32,337 bases of DNA from Bacilli bacterium (GCA_028693035.1 JAQUWE010000017.1:1-32337), one strand, 5' to 3'; positions 1-7,281 are shown, counted from the stretch's first letter. Numbers and translations: made by a program. Notes: generated from the sequence alone by a model not told the origin.

Positions 1-160
1 AAACAATTTGTTCCTTACTACAAAGACAAACTTTATACACCTAATGTTGTTAGATATATTTAAATTTTATAAAACAAAAAGTTTTCAAGATTTTACTTTA
101 AATCCCAAAAACTCTTTACACAAACTAACGAAAAACTCAATATTTGAATTTTAGACAAAA

Positions 161-183
161 TAAAAGTCTAGATTTACTAGACC
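161..183 (-). terminator. Intrinsic terminator after the GNAT gene
   Basis: On the minus strand GTCTAG and CTAGAC arms enclose a short A-rich loop and are followed by TTTTATTTT. It lies about 30 nt past the stop codon of the acetyltransferase gene. The 160 bases to its left hold no ORF or motif that I recognise. Confidence 0.7.
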
Positions 184-210
184 TCTTATTCTTTATTCTC
201 ATAATTGTTA

Positions 211-669
211 TTATAAATTTTTCTTTAGATAATATGTAGTAACCTCAAAATCTTCATTTTTATAGAGTTCAAAGGCCTGCTTATTTTTTGCAAAAACGCC
301 AATTTCTACACTCTTAATATCTTTTTGCATACACCAAGTATAAAATTCCTGCATAAGTGCTTTGGCAATACCTTGCTTTCTATAATTTTCTGTAACATAT
401 AGTGCATCAATATGGGCAGTCGAATGATATACAAAATCGCCAGCTTCAAATTTCATATATCCAAAAATATAACCCACTGGTTTATCGTTGGAATAAGCAA
501 GAAATAAACCAGTATACTCTTTATCCATTTTATTTTTGTAATTGTCTTTGATAACAAATGTTTCTTTAACATTATCGTCAAAGCGTCTTTCAGATTGAAT
601 TAGTTTGGTTAATAAAACATCGCATTCTTTTGCCATTTCTTCATTTATAACCTTTTTAATAACTAACAT
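211..669 (-). CDS. GNAT family N-acetyltransferase
   Basis: A 152-aa protein, the full length of a single GNAT domain. The acetyl-CoA binding motif A is visible as YRKQGIAKALM (about residues 96-106), preceded by the usual beta strand HIDALYVTENY. The C-terminal part FAKNKQAFELYKNEDFEV is the typical GNAT motif B (N...A..LY...GF) with Glu-Asp in place of the usual Gly. The family moves an acetyl group from acetyl-CoA to an amine; the substrate cannot be read from the sequence. The gene is followed by its own terminator and starts 67 nt after the end of the upstream NUDIX gene, so the two could share a transcript. Function beyond acetyltransferase is not assigned. Confidence 0.85.
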   Translation of the reverse strand: MLVIKKVINEEMAKECDVLLTKLIQSERRFDDNVKETFVIKDNYKNKMDKEYTGLFLAYSNDKPVGYIFGYMKFEAGDFVYHSTAHIDALYVTENYRKQGIAKALMQEFYTWCMQKDIKSVEIGVFAKNKQAFELYKNEDFEVTTYYLKKNL

Positions 670-735
670 TTTATCACTTCCTTTTTTCTATCTATAGTCT
701 ATCACATTTCGAATACTTATTTATCTAAAGAAAAG

Positions 736-1359
736 CTATCTATTTTTGATTAGCTCTTTGTTTTCTTTATTTAAATATCGTCTATATACTTCAATTAAAT
801 CTGGATCATTTTGATTTTCTGGTAGTTTTTCTAAATCAAAAAATTTCATTTCTTTAGATTCAACATCCCATTTTAAAGTACCTGTATAATTTCTTACACA
901 ATATAGCGCTGTATTATTTAACACTACATCTCCATTAGGATACTCATTTCTTCTGCTGCTTCCTGAAACAATTCCGATTAATTCAAGATTTTCTTCATTT
1001 ATATCCAAATTGGTTTCTTCTTTCACTTCACGAATGATTGTATCTTCAAATCTTTCTCCCAATTCCTGACAGCCACCAGGAAGTCCCCATTTATCTCTAT
1101 CTGCTCTTGCTTGCAATAATATTTGACCTTGCTTATTTACGATGATAGCCGCAGCACCATCTTGCAATAAAATAAACTTATGCTTTAAAACCCCCATACA
1201 TAATCTTGTAAATACTGGATAACCAATTATATTGCTTAGCTCTATAATTTCATCCGATGTGAGTTGTTCTACTATTTGTATTAATTTTTCATACTCTAAG
1301 TTTCTTTTTTCTGTATTTGATAATTTTTTTATTTCTTCCAATATATTTTTAGTGTTCAT
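736..1359 (-). CDS. NUDIX hydrolase with N-terminal extension
   Basis: A 207-aa protein. The NUDIX box is complete enough to be active: GGCQELGERFEDTI then REVKEET (about residues 94-117), matching GX5EX7REUXEEXGU except that the final Gly is Asn. The first 60 residues are a helical extension seen in a subgroup of stand-alone NUDIX enzymes. The family hydrolyses nucleoside diphosphates linked to another moiety with Mg2+; the substrate is not predictable here. The start is supported by GAGGAG 8 nt upstream and by a good sigma-A promoter. It is one of four NUDIX genes in the window. Confidence 0.88.
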   Translation of the reverse strand: MNTKNILEEIKKLSNTEKRNLEYEKLIQIVEQLTSDEIIELSNIIGYPVFTRLCMGVLKHKFILLQDGAAAIIVNKQGQILLQARADRDKWGLPGGCQELGERFEDTIIREVKEETNLDINEENLELIGIVSGSSRRNEYPNGDVVLNNTALYCVRNYTGTLKWDVESKEMKFFDLEKLPENQNDPDLIEVYRRYLNKENKELIKNR

Positions 1360-1407
1360 CTTAATTTCTCCTCATTATTCTATAAATAAAGTGTAACCTA
1401 TAAAACT

Positions 1408-1436
1408 ATTATACACAATCCTATTAACATTTTCAA
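1408..1436 (-). promoter_or_regulatory. Sigma-A promoter of the NUDIX gene
   Basis: On the minus strand a TTGAAA -35 element and a perfect TATAAT -10 are separated by 17 nt, about 50 nt upstream of the NUDIX start codon. Confidence 0.7.
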
Positions 1437-1440
1437 TCAA

Positions 1441-1471
1441 CAAAAAAAGCCCTTTTATAAAGGCTTTTTAA
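1441..1471 (-). terminator. Terminator after tRNA-Thr
   Basis: Minus-strand hairpin with AAAAGCC and GGGCTTTT arms and a U-rich tail, just past the CCA end of the tRNA gene. It closes the dedA-tRNA unit. Confidence 0.75.
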
Positions 1472-1479
1472 ATTCCCGA

Positions 1480-1553
1480 TGGTGCCGGATATGGGAATCG
1501 GACCTATAGCTAATCATTACGAGTGACTTGTTTTACCATTAAACTAATCCGGC
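1480..1553 (-). tRNA. tRNA-Thr (anticodon CGT)
   Basis: Read on the minus strand it folds as a cloverleaf: acceptor GCCGGAT/ATCCGGC with discriminator A and an encoded CCA, D-stem GTTT/AAAC with GG in the loop, anticodon stem AGTCA/TGATT with loop CTCGTAA giving anticodon CGT (Thr, codon ACG). The T-arm is odd: stem ATAGG/CCCAT has an A-C mismatch, and the loop TCCGATT carries C where nearly all tRNAs have U55. It starts only 22 nt after the dedA stop codon with no clear promoter of its own, so it is probably processed from the dedA transcript. Confidence 0.85.
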
Positions 1554-1575
1554 ATAGAAAAGGAAGCATCTCCTA

Positions 1576-2202
1576 TTATTTTGTACTTTTATTTTTCCCA
1601 ATTCTTCCTTTGTAAAAAAGAACAACAGCAATTATAAAAATAATAATTAAAATTACTAAAACAATATGTGCATACTCATTAATAAATTGGGTAACAACGT
1701 TCCATTTAGAACCCATAACAGATCCTAAAATTACTAAAACAGTATTCCAAATAAGTGTACCTATTGTAGTCAATATTAAAAATTTACCCATAGGCATTTC
1801 ACTCATACCTGCTGGAATAGAAATTAAACTTCTAACAATCGGTATAAATCTTCCTATAAAAACCGCAATCCCACCTTTGGTATCAAACCAGTAGTCTGCT
1901 TTTTCAATATCTTTTTTCTTAAGTCTTAAAATTTTACCTATTTTACCTGAAATAATTTTTTCTAATCGCTCTTTATTTAGTAATTTACCAATACCATATA
2001 ATACCAAAGCCCCTATTACAGAACCTATTGTAGCAAAAAGAATTACACCTACTATGTTCATTTTGGTGTATGTCGTCATAAAACCACCAAAGGTTAATAT
2101 AACTTCTGAAGGAATGGGTGGAAATATATTTTCAATTGCAATTAAGAAAAGAATTCCTACGTACCCAAATTGATTCATTAGATCAATAATCATTTGTTCC
2201 AT
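1576..2202 (-). CDS. DedA family membrane protein
   Basis: A 208-aa multipass membrane protein with the DedA (VTT/SNARE-associated) pattern. The N-terminal segment carries IENIFPPIPSEVILTFGG (residues 23-40), which has the acidic E and the PPIPSE motif. The central GRFIPIVRSLISIPAGMSEM (residues about 116-135) has the conserved F-x-R-x-x-P-x-x-R and G-x-x-x-M elements. Members act in the cytoplasmic membrane and are linked to undecaprenyl phosphate or phospholipid translocation and envelope homeostasis; which lipid is not visible. About five hydrophobic stretches end in a basic tail. The Shine-Dalgarno is weak, so the second Met (MIIDLMNQ) is a possible start. The downstream tRNA-Thr is likely cotranscribed. 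Confidence 0.9.
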   Translation of the reverse strand: MEQMIIDLMNQFGYVGILFLIAIENIFPPIPSEVILTFGGFMTTYTKMNIVGVILFATIGSVIGALVLYGIGKLLNKERLEKIISGKIGKILRLKKKDIEKADYWFDTKGGIAVFIGRFIPIVRSLISIPAGMSEMPMGKFLILTTIGTLIWNTVLVILGSVMGSKWNVVTQFINEYAHIVLVILIIIFIIAVVLFYKGRIGKNKSTK

Positions 2203-2285
2203 TTATTCAACATCCATTTCTATCTTTATCTATTATACTATAAAAGAGTTAAAAATAACACCCCTATTCTTGCCATTCACATATA

Positions 2286-2318
2286 AAAAAAATAATCATG
2301 CATCATACATGACTATTT
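2286..2318 (-). terminator. Terminator after the holin gene
   Basis: Minus-strand hairpin with arms AATAGTCATG and CATGATTATT followed by a run of eight T, directly after the holin-like gene. Confidence 0.8.
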
Positions 2319-2327
2319 TCCTTTTCT

Positions 2328-2687
2328 TTAACTCTCTTTTGCAGTTGTACTTTCTTTTATGGTTTGTTTGAACTGATTGACAGCACTTTCTATTAAAATA
2401 GCCAGTTCTGTATCATTGATTGAAATGCCCTTTTCCTTTAACCATTCCATTGCTTTTTCCTTTGCTTCTGCATACTTTTCAGCACTTTCCATCTCTAAAT
2501 TCTTAGAAATTTGTTCTACATATTCTACCGTGGATTTGACAATTTCTTTTTTTGTTTTTGTGTTGATGTATTTTGTATAAGCATTTCTAATAGAAACCCC
2601 TACAAAGGAAATGATAGCTGTTAAAACAGCCCCAATGATAGGTAAAAGTTGATCTTGTAATATTTCGATAATATCTCCTCCTTTCAA
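2328..2687 (-). CDS. LL-H type phage holin, orphan copy, non-ATG start
   Basis: The protein matches the pattern of the phage LL-H holin family: one hydrophobic segment LLPIIGAVLTAIISFVGVSI near the N-terminus, then a charged helical tail with KKEIVKSTVEYVEQISKNL and AMEWLKEKGISINDTELAILIESAVNQFK. Holins make membrane lesions that let endolysin out. An upstream ATG (2768) lies just past a terminator with no ribosome binding site, so it is unlikely. AAAGGAGGAGAT sits inside that reading frame; TTG at 2687 (preceded by AAAGGA), ATT at 2672 or ATC at 2669 are the possible starts. I list TTG, giving 119 aa. No other lysis or phage structural gene is nearby, so it may be a remnant or a domesticated holin. 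Confidence 0.75.
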   Translation of the reverse strand: MKGGDIIEILQDQLLPIIGAVLTAIISFVGVSIRNAYTKYINTKTKKEIVKSTVEYVEQISKNLEMESAEKYAEAKEKAMEWLKEKGISINDTELAILIESAVNQFKQTIKESTTAKES

Positions 2688-2759
2688 ACTGCTTTCCTTT
2701 TTTAACAGTCCTATATAATCATATGTGAAAAAGGGAAACCTAATAATTACATTCATATA

Positions 2760-2787
2760 AAAAGACAAGAATTTTGTATTTCTTGTC
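2760..2787 (-). terminator. Terminator after the YjcZ-like gene
   Basis: Minus-strand hairpin GACAAGAA/TTCTTGTC followed by TTTTTAT, 16 nt after the stop codon of the small YjcZ-like gene. It separates that gene from the holin gene. Confidence 0.8.
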
Positions 2788-2803
2788 TATCTACTGAAAA
2801 TAT

Positions 2804-2965
2804 TTAATTAAACATGGTAGATCTGCCGCCGTAACCATTGTTATTTCCCCAACTAAAAATTGCGAAGATAATAAAAATGATTAGGACGATCCATAGTGCA
2901 CTTGATCCGCCACCATATCCACCTTGATTACAGCAACATACTGGTTGCCCACATCCATATGGCAT
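2804..2965 (-). CDS. YjcZ-like small Gly/Cys-rich membrane protein
   Basis: A 53-aa protein. It begins MPYGCGQPVCCCNQGGYGGG, then has one hydrophobic span SSALWIVLIIFIIFAIFSW (residues 21-39) and ends with a Gly/Asn-rich tail. This is the layout of the tiny sporulation-associated YjcZ/YczN family of Bacilli (a Gly-, Tyr- and Cys-rich head and a single membrane helix). The start is supported by AGGGAGG 7 nt upstream, and a terminator follows. The role of these proteins is poorly known; several are found in spores. The Cys cluster is unusual for such a short head. Assignment rests on composition and layout, not on catalytic motifs. Confidence 0.75.
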   Translation of the reverse strand: MPYGCGQPVCCCNQGGYGGGSSALWIVLIIFIIFAIFSWGNNNGYGGRSTMFN

Positions 2966-3085
2966 ACATATTCCTCCCTTATTTATACTTCTAGAATATT
3001 GTATTCTTATAGAGAATAAGTGTATATGATAACAAACTATTTTTTCATAGTATACCTAAGCAATCTTCTTTTATTTGCTTCTTTT

Positions 3086-3802
3086 TTATACTTTTTTTGC
3101 TTCTTTTAACTGTACCAAAAGCTCTTCAAAACCACCTACGCAATAATCAGAAAGAGAGGTGATTTGTTCTCTATCTACATTGGCAGCTGCATCGTACATA
3201 TTAATGACATCTAACTTAGCACCTTTAGCAGCTCTTACACCACTTAAGGAGTCTTCTAATACAATACACTCTTCTGATCTTACATCTAAAGTGGAAAGTA
3301 CTTTTAAATAGATTTCTGGATCTGGTTTTATTTTTTCTACATCTTCTTTTAAAACAACAACGTCAAACATTTCATCCATCTTACATTTAGAAGAGATATT
3401 GTTATTCTGATTATTATAAATCAAATAATCCTTTTTTCTAGTTAAGGAAGCTATGGCTAGTATAAAACCCATTTCTTTTGCTTTTTTTATAAATAAATCT
3501 GCTTTTTCTTTAAAATCAACATGGTGTATTAAATATTCTGTTGCTATCTCACCTCTCATAGCGTGTATTTGCTTTGCTGTTAAAGAAGAAGGATATCTTT
3601 CTTTTAAATAATGGGAATAAGCGAAATACGTATCCCCCTCTATATTTTGGGCTAAAAAGGTTTCTCTTTCTACACATATTTTATCATGTCTTTTATGTCC
3701 CAACATTTCTATAACCCTGGCGTCGGTTTCATTCCATACACCCAGGGTATCCAGTAGAGTCCCATCTATATCAAATATAATTACTCTTTTATTTTCAAAC
3801 AT
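3086..3802 (-). CDS. HAD superfamily hydrolase (subfamily IA)
   Basis: A 238-aa protein with all HAD motifs: motif I DIDGTLLDT (residues 11-19, nucleophile and acid/base Asp), motif II region ASLTRKKDY with T in place of the usual S/TN, motif III Lys in KEDVEKIKPDPEIY, and motif IV VLEDSLSGVRAAKGA. The helical insert between motifs I and II is a type-1 cap, as in beta-phosphoglucomutase and phosphoglycolate phosphatase relatives. It probably acts on a small phosphorylated metabolite in the cytoplasm; the substrate is not resolved. The start has AAGGAG at good spacing. It is monocistronic as far as can be seen, and no clear terminator follows. Confidence 0.88.
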   Translation of the reverse strand: MFENKRVIIFDIDGTLLDTLGVWNETDARVIEMLGHKRHDKICVERETFLAQNIEGDTYFAYSHYLKERYPSSLTAKQIHAMRGEIATEYLIHHVDFKEKADLFIKKAKEMGFILAIASLTRKKDYLIYNNQNNNISSKCKMDEMFDVVVLKEDVEKIKPDPEIYLKVLSTLDVRSEECIVLEDSLSGVRAAKGAKLDVINMYDAAANVDREQITSLSDYCVGGFEELLVQLKEAKKV

Positions 3803-3890
3803 CTTACTACTCCTTACTCCACATATATTATACCATTCTATAAGGATATTGTTTTAAAGTATTATCATTTTTCCTTTTTATTTTGATTTA

Positions 3891-3919
3891 TATACAAATG
3901 ATTCTATTCATGTTATACT
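3891..3919 (+). promoter_or_regulatory. Sigma-A promoter for the orphan plus-strand gene
   Basis: TATACA -35-like element, 17-nt spacer and TATACT -10 with an upstream TG (extended -10), ending 28 nt before the likely start codon. Confidence 0.6.
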
Positions 3920-3947
3920 AAAAAAAAACAAAGGAGTTTTGATTCGT

Positions 3948-4676
3948 ATGAAATTTGATATCTATAATAGCGACTATGCACACTATAATGTAAAGAGATT
4001 ATTTGTTGTAAGAAAAGATATGGAAAATGGAACTTTCTATTATATTTGTAAGCCTTGTACATACCTAAAAGGATATAAAGATATTTTGACTGGATACAAA
4101 ATAATACCTGAAAAAGAAGAATATGCCGAACCATTAACAAATTTTTATTCTGTTCTAGCATATGCAGAAACAGCTCTTCTATTATCAAGAAGTGATCTCC
4201 TAATAAAAATAGCTGAAATCAATCATCATTACCAAACATTACAGAGAATGAGCATAAGTGAAGATATGCAGTGGGCCGAAAACAATTACCAAATGAAAAA
4301 CAATTATTCAGCAGAGAATTTAGTAGTCGCAAATATAGGTTTCTTATCTAGTGAAGTATCAGAAACAGAGCCTATATATGAAGAGACAGAACAAACATAC
4401 TTTTTTGAAATTATGGAAAAAGAGGAAAACGTGCAATATAGAGACATATATGAAAGAATGGATACTGATAAAGATATAGAATATAGAGAATTGTTTACTG
4501 GTTTTAAAGCCAAAGAACAGATACAAGTTAGTGATAAGCCTTATGTAATAAAGCCTATACCTTTTATCAGTTATTACCCTGATAGAATTGGTACAGAAGT
4601 ATCCAAACATGAATTTGTCTTGCTACTAAATGAACTTAACTATACATATAAAAATAAAGAAAAAATAAAACAATAA
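3948..4676 (+). CDS. Uncharacterised acidic protein, 242 aa
   Basis: One of only a few plus-strand genes here, with its own promoter and terminator. I do not recognise the family. The protein is soluble, with no signal peptide or membrane span. The N-terminal part (MKFDIYNSDYAHYNVKRLFV) is rich in Tyr and alternating hydrophobics and looks like beta structure. The middle (SVLAYAETALLLSRSDLLIKIAEINHHY) is helical, and residues about 130-190 are very acidic and probably disordered. AAGGAG lies 11 nt before ATG 3948 and only 2 nt before an in-frame TTG at 3939, so ATG is preferred though the spacing is long. Confidence 0.7.
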   Translation: MKFDIYNSDYAHYNVKRLFVVRKDMENGTFYYICKPCTYLKGYKDILTGYKIIPEKEEYAEPLTNFYSVLAYAETALLLSRSDLLIKIAEINHHYQTLQRMSISEDMQWAENNYQMKNNYSAENLVVANIGFLSSEVSETEPIYEETEQTYFFEIMEKEENVQYRDIYERMDTDKDIEYRELFTGFKAKEQIQVSDKPYVIKPIPFISYYPDRIGTEVSKHEFVLLLNELNYTYKNKEKIKQ

Positions 4677-4683
4677 AAACCAT

Positions 4684-4714
4684 AAAAAGACGATATATAA
4701 TCCGTCTTTTTTTT
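4684..4714. terminator. Bidirectional terminator between convergent genes
   Basis: AAAAAGACG and CGTCTTTTTTTT arms around an AT-rich loop. It has a T-run on the plus strand and a shorter T-run on the minus strand, so it can serve both the plus-strand orphan gene and the minus-strand HD-domain gene. Confidence 0.75.
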
Positions 4715-4800
4715 AGTTTACATATAATGATAAAAACGAAAATTTCTAATAAAAAAATACGTTCTAAAATTTAGCCCGTACTTCATATTGTAAGTATCTA

Positions 4801-5370
4801 TTATCTTTTTGATAATAATAATTTGGCAGCATGATAATGCTCATTTATTATTTGTTTGCCTTCATCCGATAATTTATTGTAACTTCTTTCAAGTTTTTCT
4901 AGAACAAAAAGACTTCCTTCATCGATTGACATGTTTCTTTCTACATAAACCATTTTTAATAAAGATGGTATGCTGTAAAAATGAGCCATTGCGTCTGCAT
5001 CTGCTACACAAACTTCTTCTGGAGAACATTTATCAGCTAATCTGCTTCCTCTATGATTCAAAATACATTTTTTAATTAATTCTACTTTTCTTTCTTCTAT
5101 ATCATATTTTTTTAGTAAACTTTCAGCAATCTCAGCTCCAATAATATGGTGTTCCTCTGTATATTCCTTATTGGTAATAGACGCTACATCATGAAGCAAT
5201 GCCGCTAAAGCAACTATGTCATAATCAGCATTGTATTGTTCACAAATCTCTGTAGCAATTTTATATACCAATTCTATATGGTGATCCCATGCACCCATTC
5301 CATATGCATTGGTTGGCAGCATACATCTATTTTTTACTTCATTGTAAATTTCACTTATTATATAATTCAT
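4801..5370 (-). CDS. HD domain phosphohydrolase
   Basis: A 189-aa protein with a complete HD metal-binding pattern: His in WDHHIE (residues 29-33), the HD doublet in ALLHDVAS (H60-D61), His in EEHHIIGAE (about 74-75), ILNHRG and the later Asp in VADADAMAH. This matches the YedJ/NrnA-unrelated group of small HD hydrolases that act on nucleotides or other phosphate esters using divalent metals. The substrate is not predictable. It is monocistronic, facing the orphan plus-strand gene across a bidirectional terminator. The ribosome binding site is weak (GGGGTAG), but no better Met is available. Confidence 0.85.
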   Translation of the reverse strand: MNYIISEIYNEVKNRCMLPTNAYGMGAWDHHIELVYKIATEICEQYNADYDIVALAALLHDVASITNKEYTEEHHIIGAEIAESLLKKYDIEERKVELIKKCILNHRGSRLADKCSPEEVCVADADAMAHFYSIPSLLKMVYVERNMSIDEGSLFVLEKLERSYNKLSDEGKQIINEHYHAAKLLLSKR

Positions 5371-5567
5371 TTGCTTCTACCCCACAGCTATTATAATATA
5401 TACTGTTTTTCTAACGATATTTTTTGCTCTTTTGTAGTATTATACTTGTTAAATAAGAAACAAGATATCTAAAATAAATTATATCATATTATAGAACTAT
5501 TTTAAATGTTCAGAATTTTAACTAAAACAAAGTATCTTTTATAAGTAAAATACATTTCATTTTTTAC

Positions 5568-5600
5568 AATAAAAACCAACTATTTGTAGTTAGCTTTTAT
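5568..5600 (-). terminator. Terminator after the multipass membrane protein gene
   Basis: Minus-strand hairpin GCTAACTA/TAGTTGGT with a CAAA loop followed by TTTTATT, about 30 nt past the stop codon at 5630. Confidence 0.7.
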
Positions 5601-5629
5601 AAATCAAAATATAGAATGTATTACCTTAA

Positions 5630-6478
5630 TTATTCTTTAACCCTTATATCGTTTTTAATTCTTCTCTTAATATTTATTATAGAAATTATGTATATAAAAA
5701 GAATAAGGATAATAACCGTTCCACCAACTCCCCTATTTAGAGTTGCCTTTAATAACGCACTGCCTCCAAAAGAACTCAACATAGCTGTTTGGAGAGTAAA
5801 AATGGAAACAATCGATACAGATAATGCTAATGTTTTAGCAGTTGAAACAAGTGTATTTTTATTTTTACGATATTTAATATAATTATAAATATTAGCAATG
5901 ATAGAATAAAAAGAATATAAAGCTACAATATAAATTAAATTTCCATTATAAGAAAAACCTTTATTATGAACAATGATCTGTATGATGATTCCTGTAGCGG
6001 TTATATTCAGCAAAAACAATAAGTATCTTATATTTTTACTATCATTTAAAGACTCTATGTAACTACTTTTTTCACGATAATTTTTAATGATCGTAAACCG
6101 AATAATCGTTAAACTTATATAATAAAAAGAAAGAACAATAAACCACATTGATTTCGAGAATAAACCCATCATAAAATTTGATAGTGAAAAAAAACAATTG
6201 ATAAGAAAAGAACTATATAAACTTAACCTGAATCTTAATTCTTTGTCTGTAAAATATCTATTGGTATATTTGTTTTCATATAATACCTTTTTAGTTACAT
6301 TATATATTTTTAGACTTACACAAATTAAAGTATAGGAAGAAAACAAGTAACTCACATAGGATATAAGAGAATTTGGAAATATTCCTAGACCTAATATAAG
6401 TAAAATAACACTTAAAAAAATAAATATTATAATCATTATATTAGATAGTAGAAAATACTGTTTTAATTTTTTAAACAT
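5630..6478 (-). CDS. Multipass membrane protein, unknown function
   Basis: A 282-aa very hydrophobic protein with about eight predicted membrane spans, starting with IMIIIFIFLSVILLILGLGI (residues 14-33) and ending with GGTVIILILFIYIISIINI followed by a basic tail. Between spans it has short basic loops such as KYRKNKN. There is no recognisable catalytic motif, transporter signature or signal peptide. Similar proteins of unknown role occur in Firmicutes next to transcription regulators. AAGGAG precedes the start. It follows the 4-TM gene in the same direction across a 103-nt gap with a possible weak terminator, so it may belong to the TetR-linked locus or be separate. Confidence 0.7.
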   Translation of the reverse strand: MFKKLKQYFLLSNIMIIIFIFLSVILLILGLGIFPNSLISYVSYLFSSYTLICVSLKIYNVTKKVLYENKYTNRYFTDKELRFRLSLYSSFLINCFFSLSNFMMGLFSKSMWFIVLSFYYISLTIIRFTIIKNYREKSSYIESLNDSKNIRYLLFLLNITATGIIIQIIVHNKGFSYNGNLIYIVALYSFYSIIANIYNYIKYRKNKNTLVSTAKTLALSVSIVSIFTLQTAMLSSFGGSALLKATLNRGVGGTVIILILFIYIISIINIKRRIKNDIRVKE

Positions 6479-6545
6479 ATTATTAACTCCTTATACTTCT
6501 TAGATAGATAATAGAAAAATTTCTAAAAAATTTGCTTGTTTTTTA

Positions 6546-6577
6546 GAAACCAAAAGGGAAATAAAAATTTCCTTTAC
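6546..6577 (-). terminator. Possible weak terminator after the 4-TM gene
   Basis: Minus-strand hairpin AAAGGAAAT/ATTTCCCTTT with a short T-tract broken by GG. The poor tail means that read-through into the 5630-6478 gene is possible. Confidence 0.45.
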
Positions 6578-6581
6578 TATA

Positions 6582-6977
6582 TTATTTGTTATCTTTTTTT
6601 ATAAATGAATAAATAGGATAATTCAATACACATACAATTAAACCTATAACACCCGTAATCATACCTATTATCATGTCTGATTGTGTTGCATTTCCAACCA
6701 TGATTTTGCTCATTCCAAATCCCATTACTAACGCTCCTACAACACCTATTATCCAGGTAAAAGTAAGTCCCCAATTAACTGGATCATGTTGTTTTTTAGG
6801 ATGTGATTTTTTATAAATTGGGATAATGCATAATAAAATGATAAACCCAATACTCGCTACTACAACTCCTTCTGTAAATACATCCCATTCTGGTATAAGA
6901 CCCATGCACATTCCAATTGCAAATACTAAACCTCCAATGGTTCCTAATATAATTTCTAATAAAGTTTCTTTTTTCAT
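6582..6977 (-). CDS. Small four-span membrane protein, unknown function
   Basis: A 131-aa protein with four hydrophobic spans in two similar halves: LEIILGTIGGLVFAIGMCMG then VVASIGFIILLCIIPIY, and WGLTFTWIIGVVGALVMGFG then MIIGMITGVIGLIVCVLNYPIY. Each half has GxxGxxxxxGM in its first span and ends in P-I-Y, which suggests an internal duplication. I do not recognise a function. The upstream Met at 6992 has no ribosome binding site, whereas GGAG lies 9 nt before Met 6977, so that start was chosen. It is downstream of the 11-residue-repeat gene and likely cotranscribed from the same TetR-facing promoter. Confidence 0.75.
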   Translation of the reverse strand: MKKETLLEIILGTIGGLVFAIGMCMGLIPEWDVFTEGVVVASIGFIILLCIIPIYKKSHPKKQHDPVNWGLTFTWIIGVVGALVMGFGMSKIMVGNATQSDMIIGMITGVIGLIVCVLNYPIYSFIKKDNK

Positions 6978-7029
6978 TTTCTTTGTCTCCATTCTTTATT
7001 TGTTTGCTATTTTCTATTTTTTATTCTTT

Positions 7030-7281
7030 TTACTTTTTATTATCCTTGTCTTTTCTTTCCTGTTCTTCTTTCTTAAGTCTTTTCTTTGCCTCTTCTACTG
7101 ATTCTCCATCTTGTGTTAAATATTGATCTACAAATTTGTCTTCTATTTTAGTATACCCAGCAACAACACCATCACTCATTTTATTAAAACCTTCCACGAC
7201 TTCTTTACTCATCTTATTAAATCCTTTTGTAACATTTTCTGCAATTTTTTTATTTACCTTTACCAATTTTGATTTTGCCAT
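7030..7281 (-). CDS. Small 11-residue-repeat amphipathic protein
   Basis: An 83-aa protein starting MAKSKLVKVNKKIAENV. Its core is built of successive 11-residue units that align without gaps: VTKGFNKMSKE, VVEGFNKMSDG, VVAGYTKIEDK and FVDQYLTQDGE. Each has hydrophobics at the same positions and Gly/Asp plus an aromatic in the middle. Such hendecads form a long amphipathic helix or a right-handed coiled coil. The C-terminus is highly charged. Similar short proteins of unknown function are seen in Clostridia and Bacilli. A Met at 7299 is in frame, but its ATG overlaps the GGAGG that serves Met 7281. It leads the operon with the 4-TM gene and is divergent from tetR. Confidence 0.8.
   Translation of the reverse strand: MAKSKLVKVNKKIAENVTKGFNKMSKEVVEGFNKMSDGVVAGYTKIEDKFVDQYLTQDGESVEEAKKRLKKEEQERKDKDNKK

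Noticed and set aside
2377-2580. Plus-strand 67-aa ORF opposite the holin gene
   Set aside because: It is antisense to a gene with a recognisable family and has no ribosome binding site.
3913-4610. Minus-strand ORFs opposite the 242-aa plus-strand gene
   Set aside because: They lack ribosome binding sites and plausible composition; the plus-strand gene has a promoter, a ribosome binding site and a terminator.
5616-5882. Plus-strand 88-aa hydrophobic ORF
   Set aside because: It is antisense to the end of the membrane protein gene, and its hydrophobicity mirrors the opposite strand.
6589-6774. Second minus-strand ORF within the 4-TM gene
   Set aside because: It is a shifted frame of the 4-TM gene, without a ribosome binding site or hydrophobic pattern of its own.
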